Below, piece after piece: positions 19,547 through 28,029 of a DNA stretch of 34,001 nt. The position numbers were made by a program, and so were the translations under genes. Origin of the DNA: Acidobacteriota bacterium (GTDB taxonomy: Bacteria > Acidobacteriota > UBA4820 > DSQY01); assembly GCA_021833665.1 (NCBI GenBank), contig JAKBES010000009.1:1-34001 (forward strand), given 5' to 3'. The notes under the pieces were generated by a model. It was not told where the DNA came from, ran no database searches, and saw only the letters and a program-made list of their open reading frames with translations. Position 1 is the first letter of the stretch; each line of letters opens with the position of its first letter.

Positions 19547-22060
19547 TCAAGGCCCGGCCGGCTGCTCGGCCTTCAGTATCCTCGCATAGTCTCCCTGCAG
19601 GAAGCCATCCACGTACCAAGCCACCTGGCTCTCGTGCGCCATGACCATGTCCAACTGGCCCGCGCAGGCCAGAAGGCGGCCCAGGCGCTGAAGCTCCCGC
19701 AGCATCCGCTCCTGGGTGCCGTGGCTGAAGGTGGCCGACACGAAGTCGCCCTTCCGGCGCACCTGAAACCCGAGGCCGTCGAGCACGCCCGCAACGAAGC
19801 GCGCCCGCCTCTGGCGCCGAACTTCATCCGCTGCCCCACCCTTGAAGACGAGGCGGATTCTGTTGTCCCCTCGGCGCGGGCCCACGAAAGCCTCCGCCGT
19901 CGTGAAGTGATATCCCATGCGAAGGCTCATGTGGAGGTAGCGGTCCGAAACAAGCGCCCATCCGGGCTGGCCCAGCCCCGAGTCTCCGGCCATGGCGCCC
20001 GACACGACGGACAAGAAGCCCGAGGCGTCCACGGGCCGGGGACCCTCACGCCAAAGGGCGGGGTCCGCCAACCCCGCAAGCAAGGCCCTGGCGGGGGCGG
20101 AGGTCACCTGGCCGAGAGACACGCTCGTCCCATCGGCGCGGGCATCGACTCCTGAGCCCAAAGGAATCAGCCTGAGATCAAAGGGCAGGCGTTCCCGTAC
20201 CTGCAGACCCGCCTCCTCGGTCCCGGCCGAGATGAATTCGGGCAGACGCACCATTTCCGCCAGGGCCTTCTCGTGGATGAACCGAACCACGTCGTGGAGG
20301 GAACGGCAGCCCGAGGGAGCAAACTCGGCCGAGGCGGGGTTCAGGAGGTTCAGAGGTACCACGAGGGGGAGGAGCACGCGCAGGGCGTCCTGGACGGGAC
20401 CGGAGGCGGGAGGAAGGGCAGTGGACGGGCCCTCCGCTTCGAGCAGGGGTGCGACCCTCCCCTCGTAGATCCTCCGCGCTCGGGCGTCCACCGTGACCAC
20501 CTCACCCACCCGCAGGCTCCTCAGGGCGCCCTCGAGGCCGAAAACCGCAGGCACGCCGTACTCCCTCGCCACGGCAGCCAAGTGGCTTGTAACGCCGCCT
20601 CGCTCCGTCACCAGCGCGCAGGCGCGGGGCAGGAGGAGGGCCAAGTCGGGTGTGGATTCGGCGGCCACGGCCACGAAGCCGCGGGGGAGGTCCAGCGCAT
20701 CTTCGGGCCCCCGGACGGAGGCTATGGGCCCCGAAGCCGCACCGCCCGAGGCCGTGACGCCGCCCTCCAGCAGGATCCTATGACCGGAGACGGGCTCGCT
20801 CACTCCGTCACAGGTAGGGCGCAGGGCCATGGGCCGGGCCTGAATAAGCCACAGCGTGCCTTCCCCATCCAACGTCCATTCCACGTCGGAGGGCGTCCCA
20901 AGGACGTCTGCGGCGGCCAGAGCGAGGCGGGCGGCGCGGGCCAGGTCGCTGAGCGAAAGGAGCGACGAGCCGGAGGCGCACTCTGACGTCTCGGGCAGCG
21001 GCGCCTGCAAATCACGCCGGTCGAGCACGTGACTCTCCGGAGAGACGGCGCCCTCCACGAGCGTTCGCCCCAGCCCCGGAACAGCCTCCACTCGGACCGT
21101 CTCCGCGCCTTGCGAGGAAGGATCCCGCGAGTAGGCCACGCCGGAGACACGGCCGTCCACCATGGCCATGACCAGCGCGCCCATGCCCAATTCCAGGGCC
21201 CCGAAGCCGCGCTTGAGCCGCAGCATGACGGCGCCTGGGTTGAAAAATCCGGCGAAGACCCTGATCACCGCGGAGGGCACGTCGGCGGGGGCCACGCTCA
21301 GCACCGTGTCGTACTGGCCGGCGAAAGAGAACGACGAGTCCTCGCCGCTGGCGCTGCTGCGAACCGCGAAGCGGGTGCCGGCGGGAACGCGGGCCGCCAG
21401 TGGGCCGGCAGCCTCTGCGAGGGCCTCCATGACGGCAGGGGGCAGCGTGGACGCGAGGATCCTTTCCCGGAGGGTCCGGCACGTGTCGAGGATGTGGGCG
21501 AGCTCCTCCGGATCCAGCGTATCCCAAAGGGCCCGCACCGTGCCCTCCAGATCGCTGTGCTTCAGAAACGCCCGGAACGCGTCCGTGGTCACCACCAGCC
21601 CCGGCGGAATGCGTGCCCCTTCAAGGCCCCGCAGGGCCATGAGGTGAGCGGCTTTGCCTCCCGCCGCATCCTCGCCAAGCGCCTCCCCCGCCTCGACGGC
21701 CAAAACAAGCGGGCCCGGCGGACGTTGGACGGGGCGGCGGTCCAGTTGCTCCTGCATGGCCTGGCCGAGGCCGGAAAGCACGGGAAGAAGACCGTCATAG
21801 CGGCCTCCCGAGAGCGTGCCCAGCATCCGGACCATGGCGAAAACCTGCACATTGAGACGCGTCACGGTGTTGCGCATGCGGTCCCATCCGCACAGGCCCG
21901 AGGAGGCACCCATGGCCTCCATGTCCGACAGCAGATCGAGAAAATCGTTATTGGCACGCAAGAGTTGGAGGTAGGCGTCGTAGCGCTTGAGCAGCGCGGC
22001 GTAGGCCGTACCCTGGCGGCGGCGGGACCCGGCGAAGAGCGACGAAAGCCACCGAGCCAT
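19547..22060 (-). CDS. PEP-synthase-like protein, paralog of the 16468-19062 gene
   Basis: FAVRSSASGEDSSFSFAGQYDTVLSV; DVEWTLDGEGTLWLIQARP; GGVTSHLAAVAREYGVPAVFG; same C-terminal family SGCRSLHDVVRFIHEKA...LVFKGGAADEVRRQRR. Confidence 0.88.
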   Translation of the reverse strand: MARWLSSLFAGSRRRQGTAYAALLKRYDAYLQLLRANNDFLDLLSDMEAMGASSGLCGWDRMRNTVTRLNVQVFAMVRMLGTLSGGRYDGLLPVLSGLGQAMQEQLDRRPVQRPPGPLVLAVEAGEALGEDAAGGKAAHLMALRGLEGARIPPGLVVTTDAFRAFLKHSDLEGTVRALWDTLDPEELAHILDTCRTLRERILASTLPPAVMEALAEAAGPLAARVPAGTRFAVRSSASGEDSSFSFAGQYDTVLSVAPADVPSAVIRVFAGFFNPGAVMLRLKRGFGALELGMGALVMAMVDGRVSGVAYSRDPSSQGAETVRVEAVPGLGRTLVEGAVSPESHVLDRRDLQAPLPETSECASGSSLLSLSDLARAARLALAAADVLGTPSDVEWTLDGEGTLWLIQARPMALRPTCDGVSEPVSGHRILLEGGVTASGGAASGPIASVRGPEDALDLPRGFVAVAAESTPDLALLLPRACALVTERGGVTSHLAAVAREYGVPAVFGLEGALRSLRVGEVVTVDARARRIYEGRVAPLLEAEGPSTALPPASGPVQDALRVLLPLVVPLNLLNPASAEFAPSGCRSLHDVVRFIHEKALAEMVRLPEFISAGTEEAGLQVRERLPFDLRLIPLGSGVDARADGTSVSLGQVTSAPARALLAGLADPALWREGPRPVDASGFLSVVSGAMAGDSGLGQPGWALVSDRYLHMSLRMGYHFTTAEAFVGPRRGDNRIRLVFKGGAADEVRRQRRARFVAGVLDGLGFQVRRKGDFVSATFSHGTQERMLRELQRLGRLLACAGQLDMVMAHESQVAWYVDGFLQGDYARILKAEQPAGP

Positions 22061-22090
22061 GGGAGGACCCTCCGCCTGGGACGCCCAACC

Positions 22091-22735
22091 TCAACGGTCT
22101 AAGGGGAACGGCTCGCCCGCCACATCCGTGACGAAGCCTTCGAGTTCCTTTGCGCTGGAGGGCGCGAGGCGCCCCAGGAGGCCCTCGCGGTAGATGCGCG
22201 ACAGCGCCTCCTGGATGCGCGGGCTCTCCCATCCGCGCTCAAGCATCTGGTCGCGGAGGCGGCCCATGATGTCCAGCAGTTCGGCGTACTCCTGGCCGTA
22301 CCGCGACTCCAGGTCTTCGCGCAGAGCGCGGGCCAGGGCGGGACACCGCCCTTCCGTGGCCACGGCCAGGCTCAGGTTTCCCCGCCGCACCACGGCGGGC
22401 AGCGTGAAGGTGCAGACGGCGGGGCGGTCCACCACGTTGACGAGAATGTTCAGCGACCGGGCCTCGTCGCTAATGCTGACGTTGAGGCTTTCGTCAGCCG
22501 TGGCGGCAATGACCAGGAAGGCGCCCGCCAGATCCCCGCGGGCGTACTCCCTCTCCACGAGCGCGATGCGGCCGTTCGAGGCCAGGGTGCGGATGTCTTC
22601 GCAGGAGCGCGGCGCGATCACGGTCACCCGTGCACCGGCCGCCAGGAGGCCCGTCACTTTGCGAAGCGCTACGGAACCCGCTCCCACAACGACGGTGGGT
22701 TTGCGGTCCAAGACCAGATTGACCAGGTATCCCAT
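22091..22735 (-). CDS. Precorrin-2 dehydrogenase / siroheme synthase N-domain-like protein
   Basis: MGYLVNLVLDRKPTVVVGAGSVALRKVTGLLAAGARVTVIAP...; start at 22735 within the longer ORF. Confidence 0.9.
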   Translation of the reverse strand: MGYLVNLVLDRKPTVVVGAGSVALRKVTGLLAAGARVTVIAPRSCEDIRTLASNGRIALVEREYARGDLAGAFLVIAATADESLNVSISDEARSLNILVNVVDRPAVCTFTLPAVVRRGNLSLAVATEGRCPALARALREDLESRYGQEYAELLDIMGRLRDQMLERGWESPRIQEALSRIYREGLLGRLAPSSAKELEGFVTDVAGEPFPLDR

Positions 22736-22767
22736 GGCCGCCCCCCGACTCTCGCCTCCGATCCCGC

Positions 22768-24468
22768 CTATCCCTTCCGGGCCGTCACCAGGACCGTCCC
22801 TGCGGGAAGGGCTTCCGAGCGGATCGAGGTGAGGCCCAGAGATTCCAGGGCCGTCTCGATGCGCGGAACGGACCACGTCCGGCACCCGCCGCGGGCCATG
22901 TGCCGCGAGAGGGTCCCCAAGGCCACCTCCACGGGCGGAAGGACGCTGATGGGCAGGAAGGCGTCATGAAGGACCGCGAGGCCGCCGGGTTCCAGGGCCG
23001 CCACCACGGTTTCCAGAGCCCGCTGCACTTCCCCCTTGCTGCATGAGGCCAGCAGACCCGAGAGGATGACGGTTCCCCAGGGCCCCTCTCGCTCCAACCC
23101 TTGAAACGGGTTGCCGGGCTCAAGCCGCGGCCCCGCGAAAGGGTTGCGCCAGGAGAACTTGAGCGCGGGCCAGCGCGCCGAAACGGCCTCGCGGTAGGCC
23201 TCCCCGCCCCATCCCAAAAGACGCACCCGGCTACTCTTGCCCAGGTCCAGCTTGTCGGTCACGGCCGGTGCCGCGAAGCGCGCCAGGGCTTCGCACGTGG
23301 CATCCATGGGCGACTCAAGGGCCGCAGGCAGGAAATCCCGGCAGCCCTCCCTGGCGTACCCGCCGAGTTTGCCCCACGGCGCCGACTCGCGGGCGTACTG
23401 CAGGAGGGCCGGACGCAAGCTCTGCGGGGCATTGGAGCGAAGGTACCGGGAGGCCATGTCGAGGTTCCTGTAGGTCCCCGCATTTTCCTCCAGAACCCCT
23501 AGACTGACGAGGGCCTCCAGAATTTCCTGGAGGGCGCCCGCGTTGAAGCCGAGCGCTGCCGCCAGCTCCGCGGGAGCCGTGTAGGCTTCGATCTTGTCGA
23601 AGATTCCGGCCTCCAGGGCGAGGCCCAGGGCCTGCGTCCCTATGCCCGCCAGCGCCAGCCGGATGAGCTGGTCGGGCGGAGGGGCCGGCTCGAAACGGGA
23701 GCTCCCGTCGGCCCGGCGCCTCAGCTCGCGCTGGCTGTTCCCGATGCGCTCCCGGAGGCGCACCACCTCGCCCACCACCAGCGTGGCCGGAGGCTTGATC
23801 TGGGCCCGTTCGATGTCCTGAGCGATGGTGGCCAGCGTCCCCACGACCACGTGCTCATCGTGCCAGAACGCCATCTGGATGGCCGCCGCGGGGGTCTCGG
23901 GGCTTCGCCCGTGCTCCATGAGCCGGCCCGCGATCTTCCCCGCGTTCTTGACGCCCATGAGGAAGACCACCGTCTCCATCCGGGCGAGGGCGCCCCAATC
24001 GAGCCTGCTCTCCCCTTCCTTGGCCTCGTGCCCCGTGGCGATGGTGACGCACGAGGACGCGTCGCGGTGGGTCACGGCGATGCCGGCGCAGAGCGGGGCG
24101 GCCAGAGCCGATGACACGCCTGGCACCACCTCGAAGGCGATACCGTGCTCGGCCAGGTATTCGGCCTCTTCGCCTCCTCGGCCGAAAAGGAAGGGATCGC
24201 CTCCCTTAAGGCGCACCACGCTCTTGCCTTCACGGGCCTTCCGAACGAGCAGCTCGTGAATCTCGTCCTGCCGGGAGTCGTGCTTCCCCACGGGCTTGCC
24301 CATGTAAAGTCGCTCCGCCGAAGGCTTGGCCAGCGACAGCACCTCCTCTTGCACGAGCCGGTCGTAGACCACCACGTCCGCGGCCCGCAGAAGCTCGGCG
24401 GCCTTAAGGGTCAGCAGTTCCGGGTGGCCGGGACCCGCACCCACGATGTAAACCTTGGCTGGGACCAT
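22768..24468 (-). CDS. Uroporphyrinogen-III C-methyltransferase (SUMT/CobA) fused to a C-terminal O-methyltransferase-like region
   Basis: N-term KVYIVGAGPGHPELLTLKAAELLRAADVVVYDRLV...GGDPFLFGRGGEE...VPGVSSALAAPLCAGIAVTHR; C-term ~300 aa has a winged-helix/dimerisation-like stretch (LALEAGIFDKIEAYTAPAELAAALGFNAGALQEILEALVSLGVLEE) then a Rossmann-like region. Confidence 0.88.
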   Translation of the reverse strand: MVPAKVYIVGAGPGHPELLTLKAAELLRAADVVVYDRLVQEEVLSLAKPSAERLYMGKPVGKHDSRQDEIHELLVRKAREGKSVVRLKGGDPFLFGRGGEEAEYLAEHGIAFEVVPGVSSALAAPLCAGIAVTHRDASSCVTIATGHEAKEGESRLDWGALARMETVVFLMGVKNAGKIAGRLMEHGRSPETPAAAIQMAFWHDEHVVVGTLATIAQDIERAQIKPPATLVVGEVVRLRERIGNSQRELRRRADGSSRFEPAPPPDQLIRLALAGIGTQALGLALEAGIFDKIEAYTAPAELAAALGFNAGALQEILEALVSLGVLEENAGTYRNLDMASRYLRSNAPQSLRPALLQYARESAPWGKLGGYAREGCRDFLPAALESPMDATCEALARFAAPAVTDKLDLGKSSRVRLLGWGGEAYREAVSARWPALKFSWRNPFAGPRLEPGNPFQGLEREGPWGTVILSGLLASCSKGEVQRALETVVAALEPGGLAVLHDAFLPISVLPPVEVALGTLSRHMARGGCRTWSVPRIETALESLGLTSIRSEALPAGTVLVTARKG

Positions 24469-24533
24469 GTTCTAAATCTCCCCCCTGGCAGGCTGGCGAA
24501 TCGCCCCCGCGGACGATGTGAGCTCCCTTCGGA

Positions 24534-24551
24534 GCCCCCGAAAACGGGGGC
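24534..24551. other. Perfect hairpin in the 5' leader of the SUMT-fusion gene
   Basis: GCCCCCG-AAAA-CGGGGGC (7-bp stem). Confidence 0.55.
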
Positions 24552-24719
24552 CGCGAGGCAGGCTCGCAAGGGTGAACTATAGTGCCCGGAGACCCGCAAG
24601 GGAAGGGCCTTTGTCCCGCCGTCCCCACCTACGGCAAAGCACGCAATTTGCTACAGTGGACCCCGCTGCCCCGGCACCGAAGGCCCGAAGCGCGTCCCGA
24701 AGGCGCGCCCGCCGTGCAT

Positions 24720-24746
24720 AGGCATATGCCTCCCGTGGCATATGCC
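24720..24746. promoter_or_regulatory. Tandem palindromic operator candidate between divergent SUMT-fusion and TmcC/DsrM-like operons
   Basis: AGGCATATGCCT-CCCGT-GGCATATGCC: two copies of the 10-bp palindrome GGCATATGCC, 16 bp centre to centre. Confidence 0.5.
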
Positions 24747-24864
24747 CCAAAGAGAACGACTGTGCGCGGCGGACTCGCACAGACTCGTCTTAAGACCTAT
24801 TGTAATTAAAGTCGGCCTCGATCTCGGCAGGAACCACGAGGCACCACTCAGGGGAGGAAGAGGA

Positions 24865-25800
24865 ATGAGCGTTTTGGTCTATTTGGCGCTTTACGCGGGT
24901 GCCGCGGTCTTCGTCGCCGCGTCTCTGGTGAGGGCGTGGATGTACGCGCGGGCCCCCCTCCATCTGCGCTGGGAGCTGTACCCCGTACCCCACGAGGACC
25001 CGGCCAAGGTCAAACACGGGGGCTCCTACTTCGAAGACAAAGACTGGTGGACCCACAAGCGCGCCTACAATCTGGCGGGCGAGCTGGGCGTCATGGTTCC
25101 TGAGATGCTCTTCCTCAAGGCCCTTCACGAGTTCAACAGGAAGCTCTGGTACCGCTCCTTCCCCTTCCACTTCGGCCTCTACCTTCTCATCGGGGCCTGC
25201 GGCCTCCTTCTCCTGGCGGCCCTCCTGGGCCTCTTCGCTCCCACGCTGATGGCGGGCGCCCTGGGCATGGCCTTTCACTGGCTCTACACGGTGGTGGGCG
25301 TGGCCGGGGTGGCGCTGGCCCTGGTGGGTGCCGTCGGCCTCCTGCACCGCAGGCTGACGGACGAAGATCTCAAGACCTACACCACGGCGGGAGACATCTT
25401 CAACTTGCTGTTCTTCATCGTGTCCTTCGGCGTGCTCTGCGCCGGATTCCTGCTCAGGGGCCCCGGGGGCCCGGGCGTTCTGGCCATGGTGCAGGGACTG
25501 CTGACGTTTAACAAGACCTTAGAAGTGCCGGGACTCCTCGCGGTGGGCATCGTCCTCTGCGCTCTGTTGGCCGCCTATATTCCCCTGACCCACATGTCGC
25601 ACTTCGTGGGCAAGTACTTCACCTATCACGACGTGCGTTGGAACGACCAGGTCAACCTCCGGGGCAGCAAGATCGAAGCGAAGCTCGTGGAGTATCTCAC
25701 CTACAAGCCCACCTGGTCCGCGCCGCACGTCACCGCAGACGGCAAGAGGACCTGGGCCGACGTGGCCACGACCAACCCTTGGGAAGGGGCCAAGAAATGA
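24865..25800 (+). CDS. NarI/DsrM/TmcC-like membrane cytochrome b
   Basis: MSVLVYLALYAGAAVFVAASLVRAWMYARAPLHLRWELYPVPHED...; His-containing TM helices; SD GGGGAGGAAGAGGA; start at 24865 within the longer ORF. Confidence 0.85.
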   Translation: MSVLVYLALYAGAAVFVAASLVRAWMYARAPLHLRWELYPVPHEDPAKVKHGGSYFEDKDWWTHKRAYNLAGELGVMVPEMLFLKALHEFNRKLWYRSFPFHFGLYLLIGACGLLLLAALLGLFAPTLMAGALGMAFHWLYTVVGVAGVALALVGAVGLLHRRLTDEDLKTYTTAGDIFNLLFFIVSFGVLCAGFLLRGPGGPGVLAMVQGLLTFNKTLEVPGLLAVGIVLCALLAAYIPLTHMSHFVGKYFTYHDVRWNDQVNLRGSKIEAKLVEYLTYKPTWSAPHVTADGKRTWADVATTNPWEGAKK

Positions 25801-27404
25801 CCGACAAGATCAAGCTCACCGATATGTCCCTCCCGGGCAGGAAGCCCCTGGCCCACGTCGAGAACAAGGACCTCATGCCCCTGCCCTATCCCCTCGAATC
25901 TCCCGAGAAGGACCACGGGTGGACGGCCCTCACGGAGAAGGTGATGGGGGCGGTGGAATGCGGACTCGACGACACCTGCGCCCTCAACATCCCCCAGCCC
26001 AAGACCAAGGAGGAGGAGGACGAGCTCGTCAAGAAGTTCCTCGCGGGCCTGGACAAGCTCTTCACCAAGGAGAATAACTGGACCTTCCTTCAGCCCCTGG
26101 TGCTGTCCATGGAGCACTGCGCCAAGTGCCAGACGTGCTCCGACGCCTGCCATATCTATGAGGCGAGCGGCGGGAACGAACTCTACCGGCCCACCTTCAG
26201 GTCCGAGATCGTGCGCCGGCTCTACTTCAAGAGCGTCAAACACGGCGGCGTGCTCTCCGCGTGGCAGCACGGCGACATCGAGATCAACTGGCCGCTGGTG
26301 GCCCGCCTGGCCGAGCTGGCCTACCGCTGCAACCTCTGCCGCCGGTGCGCCCAGACGTGCCCCATCGGCGCGGACAACGGCCTGGTGGCCCACGAGCTCC
26401 GCAAGCTCTTCAGCATGGAGCTGGGCATCAGCGCCAAGGAGTGCCACGACAACGGCTCCGTCCTCCAGCTCAAGGTGGGGTCCTCAACGGGCATGAGCTC
26501 TCTGGTGGTGAAAGACAACATCGAGTTCATCGACGAGGACATGACGGAAAAAACGGGCATCAAGGTTGAAACGCCGTGGGACGTGGAGGGGGCCGACGTC
26601 CTGCTCATCCACAACGCGGGCGAAATCATGGCCTGGCCCGAGAACCCCGGCGCCTTCGCCGTGATCCTCAACGCCGCGGGCATCAAGTGGACCCTCTCCT
26701 CCGAGCTGGCGGGCTACGACTCCATCAACTACGGACTCTGGTACGACGACGCGCAGTTCGCCCGGGTGGCCATCAAGCACGCCCAGGCGGCCAAGAATCT
26801 CGGCGTGAAGAAGATCGTCCTGGGCGAGTGCGGCCACGCCCACAAGGCCCTGTCGGTCATCGCCGACCGGGTCCTGACGGGCGATCTCAACATCCCCCGC
26901 GAAAGCTCCATGACCCTCCTGCGCGACATCGTCATGAACGGCCGGCTCAAGCTCGACCCCAGCCGGAACGACTTCCCCGTCACCCTCCACGACCCCTGCA
27001 ACATGGTGCGGCTCATGGGCGTGGTGGAGCCGCAGCGCGAGGTCATCCGCAAGATCTGTCCCCAGTTCCGGGAAATGTGGCCCCACGGCGTGGACAACTA
27101 CTGCTGCGGAGGCGGTTCGGGCTTCGCCATCATGAGCGGCAACAACTTCCAGGACTGGCGCTTCCACGTCTCCGGCCGGAAGAAGATGGAGCAGGTGCTC
27201 AATGCCTTCTCCGACTGCATGGACCCCTCCATCCACAAGTACATCTGCGCGCCGTGCAGCAACTGCAAGGGCCAGTTCCGCGACATGCTCGCCTACTACG
27301 ACATGTGGGCGAAGCAGAGCATCCTCTACGGCGGGTTGGTGGAGCTGATCGTCAACTGCATGGTGGACGCCAAGCCGGGCTTCATCGACTGGGAGTGGCA
27401 CTGA
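25797..27404 (+). CDS. HdrD/DsrK/TmcB-like Fe-S protein with CCG domains
   Basis: CAKCQTCSDACHIY, CNLCRRCAQTCPIG, LHDPCNMVRLMG, DNYCCGGGSGF; ATGA overlap with the upstream cytochrome b. Confidence 0.88.
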   Translation: MTDKIKLTDMSLPGRKPLAHVENKDLMPLPYPLESPEKDHGWTALTEKVMGAVECGLDDTCALNIPQPKTKEEEDELVKKFLAGLDKLFTKENNWTFLQPLVLSMEHCAKCQTCSDACHIYEASGGNELYRPTFRSEIVRRLYFKSVKHGGVLSAWQHGDIEINWPLVARLAELAYRCNLCRRCAQTCPIGADNGLVAHELRKLFSMELGISAKECHDNGSVLQLKVGSSTGMSSLVVKDNIEFIDEDMTEKTGIKVETPWDVEGADVLLIHNAGEIMAWPENPGAFAVILNAAGIKWTLSSELAGYDSINYGLWYDDAQFARVAIKHAQAAKNLGVKKIVLGECGHAHKALSVIADRVLTGDLNIPRESSMTLLRDIVMNGRLKLDPSRNDFPVTLHDPCNMVRLMGVVEPQREVIRKICPQFREMWPHGVDNYCCGGGSGFAIMSGNNFQDWRFHVSGRKKMEQVLNAFSDCMDPSIHKYICAPCSNCKGQFRDMLAYYDMWAKQSILYGGLVELIVNCMVDAKPGFIDWEWH

Positions 27405-27506
27405 CAGGTCGGGAGAAGTGAGCCGGCAGCCGGAAGCGGGAATACAACGAGATCGCGACCCCCTCCCTGCTCCCTGCTCCCCGCTCCCGTCTATGAGGAG
27501 AATCTT

Positions 27507-27881
27507 ATGAGCAAAAAGATCCTGGTCGTGGACGACGAGCCCGACGTGGTGACCTATCTAAGCACAGTGCTACGGGACGCGGGCTACGAAACGCTGGAGG
27601 CCTCCAACGGTGAGGAGGCCATGGCGCAGATCAGAACGAACCACCCGGACCTCATCACGCTGGACATCACCATGCCCGAAATGACGGGTGTGAAGACCTA
27701 CCGGACCCTCAAGGAGGACGCTGGGCTCAAGACCGTGCCGGTGATCATCGTCACGGGGGTGGCCCACGACTTCCGGCAGTTCATCTCCACCCGGACCCAA
27801 GTCCCTCCGCCCGAGGGCTATTTGGAGAAGCCCGTGAAGCCCGAGGACCTCCTCGCCGAGGTGAAGCGCCTGGTGGGATAA
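27507..27881 (+). CDS. Stand-alone response regulator receiver
   Basis: MSKKILVVDDEPDVVTYLSTVLRDAGYETLEASNGEEAM...LDITMPEMTGV...EKPVKPEDLL. Confidence 0.9.
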   Translation: MSKKILVVDDEPDVVTYLSTVLRDAGYETLEASNGEEAMAQIRTNHPDLITLDITMPEMTGVKTYRTLKEDAGLKTVPVIIVTGVAHDFRQFISTRTQVPPPEGYLEKPVKPEDLLAEVKRLVG

Positions 27882-27903
27882 GGCCGTTGCAGACGAAAGC
27901 AGA

Positions 27904-27933
27904 AGGGCGCGGGATAAGCTCTGCCCGCGCCCT
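27904..27933 (+). terminator. Hairpin downstream of the receiver gene
   Basis: AGGGCGCGGG / CCCGCGCCCT, 10-bp stem; only a weak T-rich tail. Confidence 0.55.
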
Positions 27934-28029
27934 CTTCATGTCCAGAAGCTTGCTCAAGGGATCGAAAGGTTAAGCCGACCCCCGCATGCTGTTTCACCCT
28001 TCTTACTTTTCACTTTTTTCTTGTTTTCC

